This document shows, in pieces, positions 33,921 through 41,976 of a stretch of 55,996 bases of DNA. Made by a program: the position numbers and the translations under genes. Position 1 is the first letter of the stretch, and every line of letters begins with the position of its first letter. The DNA comes from Flavobacteriales bacterium. Lineage in GTDB: Bacteria; Bacteroidota; Bacteroidia; Flavobacteriales_E; Vicingaceae. The stretch is from NCBI GenBank assembly GCA_002706365.1, contig PALM01000027.1, positions 1 through 55,996 of the forward strand, in the 5' to 3' direction. A model generated the notes under the pieces. The model was given only the letters and a program-made list of their open reading frames with translations. It did not search any database and was not told where the DNA came from.

Positions 33921-34973
33921 ATGAGCAGTATGGATAACGATAAGGATTTTGAAGAGCAGGAGGAAAGCGACGACCTCTTTGAGCATCATAAGATCATAGT
34001 TGATAAGGGGCAGGAGTTTTTGCGCATTGATAAATTCTTAAATGATCGTCTGCCAAATACCACAAGAAACAAGATTCAACAGGCTGCCAATTCGGGAAAC
34101 ATCGTAGTCAACGGTTCAGTTGTAAAGCCGAACTATAAGGTGAAGCCTTCAGATGAGATCTCGATTGTGCTTCCTTACCCTCCTAGAGAGAAAGAATTAC
34201 AAGCTGAGAATATTCCATTGGATATTGTTTATGAAGATGATAGCCTGCTGGTGATCAATAAGCCTTCAAACATGGTGGTTCATCCCGGCTATGCAAATTT
34301 TAGCGGCACCCTGGTAAATGCACTTATCTATCATTTTCAGAATCTACCAGAGGCAGATGGGAATGAAGGAAGACCGGGTCTTGTACATCGTTTAGATAAG
34401 AATACTACCGGTTTGATGGTCATTGCTAAAACGGAGAATGCCTTGAGTCATTTGGCAAAGCAGTTTTTCGATCGCACCTCTGATAGACGCTATCAGGCCT
34501 TAGTCTGGGGTGATGTAGAAGAAGATGAAGGGCGTATTGAAGGCAATATTTGGCGATCTGTGAAAGATCGAAAGATCATGGATGTATTCCCGGAAGGAGA
34601 TGTAGGAAAGACGGCCATTACCAATTTTAAGGTCCTTAGAAGATACGGCTATGTAACGCTTGTTGAATACAAGCTAGATACAGGAAGAACGCATCAGATA
34701 CGTGTGCACAGCAAGTGGGTTGGACACCCATTGTTCAACGATCCTGAATATGGTGGGAATCGCATCATCAAAGGCACGAATTTTAGCAAATACAAGCAGT
34801 TTGTAGAGAATTGCTTTCAATTGTTGCCACGTCAAGCATTGCATGCTAAAACATTGGCTTTCACCCATCCCAATACTGGAAAATGGATGGAATTTGATTC
34901 AGAGCTACCCGACGATATGCAGGCGGTGATCGAAAAATGGGAGCGCTATACAGGAAGTAGAGACGATCTTTAA
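33921..34973 (+). CDS. RluD-family 23S rRNA pseudouridine synthase
   Basis: A ~350-residue RluA/RluD-type pseudouridine synthase. An acidic N-terminal tail (about 1-25) precedes the S4 RNA-binding domain (FLRIDKFLNDRLPNTTRN) and the catalytic domain with the Asp-bearing HRLDKNTTGLMV and the RTHQIRVHSKWVGHPLFND motif. A TTG at 33900 would extend the frame by seven residues into the previous gene; the ATG at 33921 is preferred. It is followed by a convergent lipoprotein gene whose stop shares bases with this one. Target uridines are probably in 23S rRNA. Confidence 0.93.
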   Translation: MSSMDNDKDFEEQEESDDLFEHHKIIVDKGQEFLRIDKFLNDRLPNTTRNKIQQAANSGNIVVNGSVVKPNYKVKPSDEISIVLPYPPREKELQAENIPLDIVYEDDSLLVINKPSNMVVHPGYANFSGTLVNALIYHFQNLPEADGNEGRPGLVHRLDKNTTGLMVIAKTENALSHLAKQFFDRTSDRRYQALVWGDVEEDEGRIEGNIWRSVKDRKIMDVFPEGDVGKTAITNFKVLRRYGYVTLVEYKLDTGRTHQIRVHSKWVGHPLFNDPEYGGNRIIKGTNFSKYKQFVENCFQLLPRQALHAKTLAFTHPNTGKWMEFDSELPDDMQAVIEKWERYTGSRDDL

Positions 34974-35740
34974 AAAGGTGTTGAAAGTATAGCTAAGACT
35001 TTGGTCTTATCCTTCAAGATCAGTTTATTTCCTTCGATCTCATAGATCATAATGCTGCTAAGCATTTTATTGAATGCAGCTTCATGTGGATGATCGCACA
35101 TCTTCTTTGTGCATACCCCACCTCTGATCACAAGCTCACCTTCAACTAAGATCTGCCATTGTGCTCTGCAATCATTGCAATTGATATTGTATACAAGGCT
35201 GCCATCCGAGAGGAAACGCAAATAACTACTTCGTTTTAATTGCTCTTCTAGACTAGAATCTCCAATCTTTTCGAATTGCCAAATGGTATTGCCCAATGAG
35301 AGTTCAGACTTACCTAAAAATGATGTTTTATCGATTGTGACTTGTACTCTTTTGCCATCTTTATCCAGGAGGTAGAGAAGGTTTTCTCCAATTGAAAAGC
35401 GGTAGACTTTACCATCTACACTAAATCGTATGCTTTGACTGTCTTTATCGTATTTGAAGTCTCCTCTATATTCGCAGATCATAGCTGCTTCTGAAAGACA
35501 TCTCTTTTGCAGAAAAAAGCTATTATCCTCATATAGACTCAATTTCATTTGACTTTCTCCTTCTTCTTCTGCCAGAACCCCCCTATAGCTGCCGAATAAA
35601 CTGCTATCTGGTTGAGAAGGTTGAAAAATTGGTACTCCTTCCACAGATTCATTGATCTCTTCTCTTGTGTTTACGGCATCTGGTCTGCCACAGGCTATTG
35701 TGAGTATAGATATAAAGAATATTGCGCTCAAAGTTTTCAT
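34970..35740 (-). CDS. Lipoprotein with NlpE-like and META/HslJ-like domains
   Basis: Starting at the Met at 35740 gives a lipoprotein leader MKTLSAIFFISILTIAC; an upstream ATG at 35797 would add 19 residues that spoil the leader. After the acylated Cys, residues about 40-140 (GSYRGVLAEEEGESQMKLSL, RYSIG-like LLYLLDKDGKRV) resemble the NlpE N-terminal copper-resistance domain. Residues about 150-256 (LGNTIWQFEKIGDSSL, YLRFLSDGSL, NKMLSSIMIYEIEGNKLIL) resemble META/HslJ domains. Both are small beta-barrel lipoprotein modules. Four cysteines (NCNDC and GGVCTKKMC) could form disulfides. Function unknown; envelope stress sensing is only a guess. Confidence 0.75.
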   Translation of the reverse strand: MKTLSAIFFISILTIACGRPDAVNTREEINESVEGVPIFQPSQPDSSLFGSYRGVLAEEEGESQMKLSLYEDNSFFLQKRCLSEAAMICEYRGDFKYDKDSQSIRFSVDGKVYRFSIGENLLYLLDKDGKRVQVTIDKTSFLGKSELSLGNTIWQFEKIGDSSLEEQLKRSSYLRFLSDGSLVYNINCNDCRAQWQILVEGELVIRGGVCTKKMCDHPHEAAFNKMLSSIMIYEIEGNKLILKDKTKVLAILSTPF

Positions 35741-35826
35741 ATGTTTCGAAGATAAAAGCTTTTTTTCAAATCCCATCTTAAAAGTATTGACTAACAAATT
35801 GATATTTTAGCTGAAAATTGATCCAA

Positions 35827-37491
35827 ATGAAGACCTTCAAGCTAATTCCTGCACTTTTTATAGCCGCATTCTTTGTGGCCTGCGAACCATCAAGCAAATC
35901 TGATACCGAATCTGATAATATGGCTGCAGATAGTACTGCAGAACTTTCAGATATAGAAAGAAGATTAGAAAAGTATGTAGAAGTGGAACTCACCACCGAC
36001 ATCAGCCAGCTGGAAGAGCATCATAAACAAATGATTCCACTCTTGATCGAGGCGGCTGATATCATGGACAAGCTTTTTTGGGAAGTTTCAGGAGGTAGCG
36101 AGATAAAAGCTGCTGTTGCTGATGCCGATGAAGCAACTAAGAAATTCTTTGAGATCAATTACGGACCATGGGATCGTTTGGCGAATAATGAACCATTTAT
36201 TGATGGTGTAGGAGAGAAGCCTGCTGGTGCGAACTTTTATCCTAGCGACATGAGCAAGGAGGAGTTTGAAAATGCAGATTTAGCCGATAAAAAATCACTT
36301 TATACTTTGCTTAGAAGAGGTGTTACTGGAGAATTAATGACGATTCCTTATCATGAAGCATTTAAAGAAGATGTAACTAAAGCTGCCGATCTTCTATTGC
36401 AAGCATCTGAATTAGCACAAAATGAAGCCTTCAAAAACTATTTGAAGTTAAGAGCAGAGGCTTTGCTCACCGATGAATACTATGAAAGTGATTTGGCCTG
36501 GATGGATATGGTCGACAATAAAATGGATATCATTATTGGTCCTATAGAGAATTATGAGGATCAATTATTTGGATATAAAGCAGCCCATGAATCCTATATA
36601 TTGGTTAAGGATATGGAGTGGAGCAAACGTTTGGCAAAGTATGCCTCTATGCTTCCTGAGCTACAGAAGAATCTGCCTGTGGATCAGAAATACAAAAGTG
36701 AGAAGCCCGGAACAGATTCTCAATTAGCCGCTTTTGATGTGATTTATTATGCCGGAGATTGTAATTCGGGAAGTAAGACCATTGCCGTCAACCTTCCAAA
36801 TGATGAAAAGGTACAATTGGAAAAGGGCACCAGAAGATCACAGTTGAAAAATGCAATGAGAGCAAAATTCGATAAGATCCTATTGCCAATCTCTAAGGTT
36901 TTGATCGATCCATCACAAAGAGACTATATCACTTTTGATGCCTTCTTCGCCAATACTATGTTCCATGAAGTTGCGCATGGATTGGGAATTAAGAATACCA
37001 TTAATGGAAAGGGCACGGTAAGAGAGTCTTTGCAGGCACATGCTTCTGCCTTGGAAGAAGGAAAGGCAGATATCCTTGGATTGTACATGATCACCCAATT
37101 GCATGCTAAAGGAGAAATCAGTGGCGATCTGAATGAATATTACACCACTTTCATGGCCAGTGTATTCCGCTCGGTGCGATTTGGAGCTTCTTCAGCACAT
37201 GGTAAAGCCAATATGATCCGTTTCAACTATTTCCAAGAGAAAGGGGTGATCAGCAAAACGGAAGCAGGACATTATTTGATCGATTTCGATAAGATGGAAG
37301 ATGCCATGAATTCGCTATCAGCCCTTATTCTAGAGCTTCAGGGCAATGGAGATTATGAAGGTGTGGATAAATTGGTAAATGAGAAGGCAGTTATTGGGGA
37401 AGCACTTCAAGCTGACCTTGACCGACTTTCAGAAGAGGGCATTCCTGTTGATGTGGTGTTCAAGCAGGGAGTTGAGGTACTTGGGTTATGA
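35827..37491 (+). CDS. M49-like (dipeptidyl-peptidase III-like) zinc metallopeptidase lipoprotein
   Basis: A 554-residue lipoprotein: leader MKTFKLIPALFIAAFFVAC, then an acidic Ser/Asp linker. The zinc motif is FHEVAHGLG (HExxH at about 380-384), and the third ligand motif EEGKAD lies about 30 residues later (410-415). Classical M49 enzymes carry HELLGH and EECRAE with a longer spacing, so this belongs to the divergent Bacteroidota group often labelled Zn-dependent hydrolase. A TTG three codons upstream (35818) is an alternative start but would disturb the leader. Probably periplasmic or outer-membrane peptidase. Divergent from the NlpE/META-like gene. Confidence 0.8.
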   Translation: MKTFKLIPALFIAAFFVACEPSSKSDTESDNMAADSTAELSDIERRLEKYVEVELTTDISQLEEHHKQMIPLLIEAADIMDKLFWEVSGGSEIKAAVADADEATKKFFEINYGPWDRLANNEPFIDGVGEKPAGANFYPSDMSKEEFENADLADKKSLYTLLRRGVTGELMTIPYHEAFKEDVTKAADLLLQASELAQNEAFKNYLKLRAEALLTDEYYESDLAWMDMVDNKMDIIIGPIENYEDQLFGYKAAHESYILVKDMEWSKRLAKYASMLPELQKNLPVDQKYKSEKPGTDSQLAAFDVIYYAGDCNSGSKTIAVNLPNDEKVQLEKGTRRSQLKNAMRAKFDKILLPISKVLIDPSQRDYITFDAFFANTMFHEVAHGLGIKNTINGKGTVRESLQAHASALEEGKADILGLYMITQLHAKGEISGDLNEYYTTFMASVFRSVRFGASSAHGKANMIRFNYFQEKGVISKTEAGHYLIDFDKMEDAMNSLSALILELQGNGDYEGVDKLVNEKAVIGEALQADLDRLSEEGIPVDVVFKQGVEVLGL

Positions 37492-37500
37492 AGACGCTAA

Positions 37501-37542
37501 GAGTCTAGAGTCTAGAATCTAGACTCTAGGTTCTAGGTTCTC
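37501..37542. repeat. Six-unit heptamer array with perfect inverted repeat
   Basis: Units GAGTCTA, GAGTCTA, GAATCTA, GACTCTA, GGTTCTA, GGTTCTC run from ten bases after one stop codon to six bases before the convergent stop. Positions 37507-37527 form AGAGTCTAGA-A-TCTAGACTCT, identical arms to those at 12963-12983. Confidence 0.85.
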
Positions 37543-37547
37543 AAAAA

Positions 37548-38021
37548 TCACCGTCTCCAATCCTCTTCCTTCAAGCCGAGCACAGCTTGCATGATATTGG
37601 ACTGACTCACTTGCCCGATTAGTTTGCCATTTTCAATAACAGGGAAGCGACGGAATTTGAGTTCGAGGAACATTCGCGCTACTTCGAAAATGTCTTTTTC
37701 AGGATCAATGGTGATCACATTGATAGCCATATGATCGGCAACTGAACCACTGTCTTTAGGAGTGTTGTAATATTTTCCACGAACCACTTCCTTCAAACAA
37801 TCTCCCTCTGAGATCAAACCAACCAGTTTGCCATCCTCATCAACTACCGGTCCGCCCGAGATCTTCTTATTGATCAAGGTCGACATTACATCTTGCACCT
37901 TTTGATCGGCTTTAAAAGTGATCAACTTACTCAATGGAGTCATATGCTCCCTGATCTGAATATTTTGCAATCGCTCTTTTGGGTCTGCTTCAGCCCGAGC
38001 GCCTCTATAACTCATTACCAT
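37548..38021 (-). CDS. CBS-domain pair protein
   Basis: A 157-residue protein made of two CBS domains (a Bateman module): MTPLSKLITFKADQKVQDVM / SGGPVVDEDGKLVGLISEGD and AINVITIDPEKDIFEVARMF / FRRFPVIENGKLIGQVSQSN. Such stand-alone modules bind adenine nucleotides or SAM and regulate a partner. The partner is not evident here. Start could be the Met at residue 1 or 3. It is convergent with the metallopeptidase gene and separated from it by a heptamer array. Confidence 0.9.
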   Translation of the reverse strand: MVMSYRGARAEADPKERLQNIQIREHMTPLSKLITFKADQKVQDVMSTLINKKISGGPVVDEDGKLVGLISEGDCLKEVVRGKYYNTPKDSGSVADHMAINVITIDPEKDIFEVARMFLELKFRRFPVIENGKLIGQVSQSNIMQAVLGLKEEDWRR

Positions 38022-38324
38022 AGCGGGGAATTTTGTTTGAATTTAGGGAAAATTTGGCAATTTTCAGATACCAGAATCCAGAGACCAGAAACCGGAATTT
38101 GATTTTTAGTCTTTGCGAACCTTCGTGAAACCTTAGAGAACCCTTGTGTTACAGCTAATGATAGTCGATGAAGCTCTTTTTGTACTGATATAAGTCCGGA
38201 CTCTGGACTTGGTTCCTGAGTGGAGTCGAAGGACTAGTTTCCGGACTCTCTATCTTAAATTTACTTTTGGATAAGCTCTAAAATTTGACCGTCAACTTTT
38301 TTTATACATGATTGTTTACTGAAT
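38022..38324. other. Intergenic gap filled with dispersed repeats
   Basis: No gene in these 303 bases. Contents: heptamer units CCAGAAT, CCAGAGA, CCAGAAA, CCGGAAT (38071-38098); a CTTTGCGAACCTTCGTGAAA stretch (38111-38130); GTCCGGA/CTCTGGA (38194-38207); and the dispersed element GACTTGGTTCCTGAGTGGAG (38206-38225) running into TCGAAGGACT. It must also hold divergent promoters for the CBS and pirin genes. Confidence 0.6.
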
Positions 38325-39200
38325 ATGAAACGAAAAGATTTTTTAGAAAAGGGACTATTTGCCGGTATCGCAGGCACATTGATGCCTGGATTAATCGGAT
38401 CAAATGAAGTCAAAGCAAAATCAACCTACGACAAGCTCAAAGAGCAAGTAGGATTCAACCATATACCAAACAAGGAGATAAAAGAAATGAATACAGTATT
38501 GCATAAAGCAAATAGCAGAGGGCATGCAAATCATGGATGGCTCGATACAAATCACAGTTTCAGTTTTGCGAATTATTACAATCCTGAACGAATGAATTTT
38601 GGAGTATTGAGAGTATTGAACGATGATCGAATTGCCGCTGGAACTGGATTCGGTACACATCCACACGACAATATGGAAATCATTTCCATCCCTCTAGAAG
38701 GTGCGCTGGAGCATAAAGACAGCATGGGAAATACTGCCGTGATCAAGGAAGGAGAAGTACAGGTAATGAGTGCCGGAACTGGTATTATGCATTCAGAGTA
38801 CAATAAGAATAAGGATCAAGAAGCTAAATTCCTTCAAATTTGGCTTTTCCCTCGTCAGAAGGGAGTTGAACCTAGATATGATCAAATTTCTATACGTGAT
38901 GTGGAGAAAGAGAATGATTGGTATCAGATCCTTTCCCCAAGCAAAGACGATCAAGGTGTTTGGATTCATCAAGACGCCTGGTTTCATATGGGAAGATTCA
39001 AGTCTGGGAAATCTGCAGACTACAAGCTAAAGAAAGAGGGCAATGGAATGTATCTTTTCGTTCTAGAAGGAGAAGTTAAAGTAGGCGACCAGCTGCTAGG
39101 AGAAAGAGATGGCTATGGTATTTGGGATGCAGATGGATTTAATGTGGAAGCTTCTAAAGACAGCCGCTTACTCTTAATGGAAGTGCCAATGAGACTGTAA
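38325..39200 (+). CDS. Pirin-family protein with a signal-peptide-like N-terminus
   Basis: A 291-residue bicupin. The core from about residue 55 (MNTVLHKANSRGHANHGWLDTNHSFSF) is a normal pirin/YhaK-type protein with the metal-binding FGTHPHDNMEIISIPLEG motif and the SAGTGIMHSEYN motif. Upstream are about 54 extra residues starting MKRKDFLEKGLFAGIAGTLMPGLIG, which look like a Tat-type or export leader (KRKDF followed by a hydrophobic core) although the twin arginine is replaced by Lys-Arg-Lys. Pirins are usually cytosolic, so an exported form would be unusual. Translation from the internal ATG would give the ordinary size. Ends directly against the stop of the next, convergent gene. Confidence 0.9.
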   Translation: MKRKDFLEKGLFAGIAGTLMPGLIGSNEVKAKSTYDKLKEQVGFNHIPNKEIKEMNTVLHKANSRGHANHGWLDTNHSFSFANYYNPERMNFGVLRVLNDDRIAAGTGFGTHPHDNMEIISIPLEGALEHKDSMGNTAVIKEGEVQVMSAGTGIMHSEYNKNKDQEAKFLQIWLFPRQKGVEPRYDQISIRDVEKENDWYQILSPSKDDQGVWIHQDAWFHMGRFKSGKSADYKLKKEGNGMYLFVLEGEVKVGDQLLGERDGYGIWDADGFNVEASKDSRLLLMEVPMRL

Positions 39201-41771
39201 TTAATTCTCTACCTTATTTCGATAGAGCTTTTTATCTACAGCACTGATCATCTTACCTATATCTAAGTTCAATTCCTCATTGAATTCAGCCACGCTTTTA
39301 GCCATTACTTCAGCTGATTCAATCACATCTTTATAGTTGACCCTTAGGACTTCTACATTGAGTTGATTGAAGAATTGCTCTTCCAGATCGTGAATCTGCT
39401 TTTCGTAGAATTGATGAAGCTTTAAGGAGTAGTTGTCCTCTTTCTTCTTGCTCATCTTATTTTGCGATGCAATTACCTCTTGGATATTCCTATCCATGAA
39501 GATGATCTTGTATTTGAAGTTTGGGGATAGATGTCTTAATTGTGGACTCACCACTTTGATCACTTTGTCTTTCGCTTTAGCGATTAGACCCTTATTCGTT
39601 CCAAGCGACTTCACACCTTCATGTTCTAGATAGCCCTTTGGGTTGTTCTTGTCGGCAGATCGTTTATCATCTGCAAAGATCTTAGCACCACCTGCCTTTA
39701 GCATTTGCATCATCATAGAAGTTCCCGATCTTGGAAGTCCTGATACCACGTAAACAGTTCCCTGAAGCGATTCTATATATTTTGATTTGCTGTTCTCAAG
39801 AACTTCGGGATCTATTTTAGCCTTGCTGCTGTATTTCACCATTTCGGCAGCCTCAATCTTGAACTCATAGCCTTTGGATTCAATTTGGCCAAGACCCCTC
39901 ATTGCCCTTTTTGATTTTGGGTTTTGACTAATAGCAATAGTAAAAGCCCTATGAGCATCTTCAAACAACTCCATTTTAAGCATGCATTCTCCTAAATAAA
40001 GATGTGCTTTTGGATTGTAGAATTGATGATTGATTGATTCTAAAAATAGATTGGCGGCCTCTTCAAAGTTGGAATCTCTATAATATGTCATTCCTTTCAA
40101 ATACCTCAGAGTTGAGTTGTCGGGGAAGTACATAAGCGATCTTTCAAGATAGTTTGAAGCGCGTTTATTCTTTTTGAGGACCATTAAACTTCTTGCAACT
40201 CTTTGCGCTGCCAAAGCAGTCCAAGGTCTTTGTCTTATTAATGGCAGCAATGCTTCCCAGGCCTCATCCTTTCTTCGCATCTTTAATAGCGAAACCACCT
40301 TGATAGCTGCGAGTTGTTGAATAGGGTTCTTGCTTTTCTTGTCGATCTTCTCAATGATCTTGATGCATTTCTGGTAGTCCTTAATGCTATCGTATGCAAT
40401 GGCAAGCCTACTCCCATAGCGGACATCATCGTCGTTCTTAAACAATCTCTCCAGAATCTCTATTGCTTGCTTGGCTCTTCCCGAGCTCAAATAGACTCTT
40501 GCGAGATTAAAATCGTTTTCGATCTGTGTCTTTTCAAAGGCTTTGTCGGCTTGTTCATCTGGTTTTTCGATATATCCCAGCTCTATCATCATTTTTAGAG
40601 CTTCAGCGGCTGCCTCAGGGTCAACCTTCTCCTTTTTCTTTCTGCTTACATGCTCATCCCAACTCTCAATGTATTTGAGTTCTGGTTTCTCTTTAAAGAT
40701 GTTGAGCAGAGGCTTGCCATCCATGTCTTTTCCAAGTGGAAGGTCATAGAGGGAAAGTAGGGTAGGAGTAATGTCTAGAAGGTTGGCGCCATACACTAGC
40801 TCATCTTGCTTGATCTTCGGTCCGGCAGCCACAAACACACCGTAGGTTCGGTGGTCATAAGCTGGTGCACCGGCTTCTTTAGGATGTTTAAGCAGACGAT
40901 TTTTGCCCGATTCAAATCCATGATCAGAGATTAGCATAATGGTGGTGTCTTCATCGGTCATATTGAGCATTCTACCCAACATCATATCATGATAGATATA
41001 GGCTGCATTGACTACTCCATTGAACAATTCGTAGTCTTCTTTCTTTATTCCTTTTAGATGAGGAGGGTGATATTTTACAAAACCATGACAGAAGTGATCG
41101 ATATTATCATAATAGACTGCCATGAAGTCCCAGTCGGTATGCTCCATTAAATAGGTAGCACTATTGTGGATGCAGGCGGCTTCAGCAAGTATCTTCCCCG
41201 CCATTGCCAAGCGTTTGTCTTTATCTTGATCTACTTTAGCGGCTTCGGGAACAAAAGGCAAAATGTGTTGCGCACTAAGCTCTTGCGGATGGACCCTAAG
41301 AGCAGCCATCTGCTTACTTAGATTCTTTGGGAATACAGTACCAGGAGCTATCGGCCATTTCTCTCCGTATTCATTCACAGCCCTTTGATAGAAGTTGGAG
41401 ACCATTACACCATTTAGAGGCTCAGCAGGATGACTAGGCCACCAACCCACTACATTGGTGTTGAGTTTCTCCTCACTCAACATATTCCAAATGGCGGCAG
41501 TTTTTCTTGAATAATTCCCAACTGGTCTTGCACCGCCAAGATCAAAATCCGGCTCGGTAAATCCGAGGACACCATGCTTGTCTGCTCTCTTGCCAGTAGC
41601 TATGCTCGTCCACAACATGGGAGAGAATACTGGCTCAAGTGTAGCTAGATTTCCGGAAACACCACTTTCAATTAGGTGTTGTAATGCCGGCATTTTTCCG
41701 GCTTCTAATAATGGATTAATGATTTGCCAATCAGCTGCATCCCAGCCGATGAGTAATACCTTATTCTTCAT
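39201..41771 (-). CDS. Phosphodiesterase/phosphatase-TPR-sulfotransferase-like fusion protein
   Basis: An 856-residue multidomain protein. Residues ~1-370 form an alkaline-phosphatase-superfamily type I phosphodiesterase (VLLIGWDAADWQIINPLLEAG with the metal Asp, FSPMLWTSIATGKRADKHGV with the Thr nucleophile, YYDNIDHFCHGF, ISDHGFESGKN). Residues ~410-650 are tetratricopeptide repeats. Residues ~670-856 are a P-loop sulfotransferase-like domain (VYVVSGLPRSGTSMMMQML). There is no signal peptide, so it should be cytoplasmic. It overlaps the small gene upstream by 11 bases. The phosphodiesterase and sulfotransferase halves could act in sequence on one sulfated or phosphorylated substrate, but none is identifiable. 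Confidence 0.85.
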   Translation of the reverse strand: MKNKVLLIGWDAADWQIINPLLEAGKMPALQHLIESGVSGNLATLEPVFSPMLWTSIATGKRADKHGVLGFTEPDFDLGGARPVGNYSRKTAAIWNMLSEEKLNTNVVGWWPSHPAEPLNGVMVSNFYQRAVNEYGEKWPIAPGTVFPKNLSKQMAALRVHPQELSAQHILPFVPEAAKVDQDKDKRLAMAGKILAEAACIHNSATYLMEHTDWDFMAVYYDNIDHFCHGFVKYHPPHLKGIKKEDYELFNGVVNAAYIYHDMMLGRMLNMTDEDTTIMLISDHGFESGKNRLLKHPKEAGAPAYDHRTYGVFVAAGPKIKQDELVYGANLLDITPTLLSLYDLPLGKDMDGKPLLNIFKEKPELKYIESWDEHVSRKKKEKVDPEAAAEALKMMIELGYIEKPDEQADKAFEKTQIENDFNLARVYLSSGRAKQAIEILERLFKNDDDVRYGSRLAIAYDSIKDYQKCIKIIEKIDKKSKNPIQQLAAIKVVSLLKMRRKDEAWEALLPLIRQRPWTALAAQRVARSLMVLKKNKRASNYLERSLMYFPDNSTLRYLKGMTYYRDSNFEEAANLFLESINHQFYNPKAHLYLGECMLKMELFEDAHRAFTIAISQNPKSKRAMRGLGQIESKGYEFKIEAAEMVKYSSKAKIDPEVLENSKSKYIESLQGTVYVVSGLPRSGTSMMMQMLKAGGAKIFADDKRSADKNNPKGYLEHEGVKSLGTNKGLIAKAKDKVIKVVSPQLRHLSPNFKYKIIFMDRNIQEVIASQNKMSKKKEDNYSLKLHQFYEKQIHDLEEQFFNQLNVEVLRVNYKDVIESAEVMAKSVAEFNEELNLDIGKMISAVDKKLYRNKVEN

Positions 41772-41976
41772 GCTTGTCCCTTGCCATTCTCCATGCTTTA
41801 TAGCCTAAAGCACCCATTGCCAATAAGGTTAGGTTTCCTTCTGGATCAACCGTATATACCTCTCCTAGCTGGTTAACCAGATGTACTTGATTATCGAATT
41901 CGCGAATTGAGAAAGTTGTTTTGGGAGATTTATTCCGACTCCAACCAGAGTTTTTTTCTGAAAGTTCCTTCTTCAT
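41761..41976 (-). CDS. Small protein (71 aa) translationally coupled to the phosphodiesterase gene
   Basis: A 71-residue charged protein ending GYKAWRMARDKHEE, with a mid-segment VHLVNQLGEVYTVDPEGNLT and no signal peptide. Its start lies 47 bases inside the 3' end of the upstream T9SS gene in another frame, and its stop overlaps the downstream start by 11 bases. No other in-frame ATG, GTG or TTG allows a shorter version that keeps the central region. The amino-acid composition looks protein-like, and its placement fits translational coupling, but I know no family. Might be a spurious frame. Confidence 0.55.
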   Translation of the reverse strand: MKKELSEKNSGWSRNKSPKTTFSIREFDNQVHLVNQLGEVYTVDPEGNLTLLAMGALGYKAWRMARDKHEE

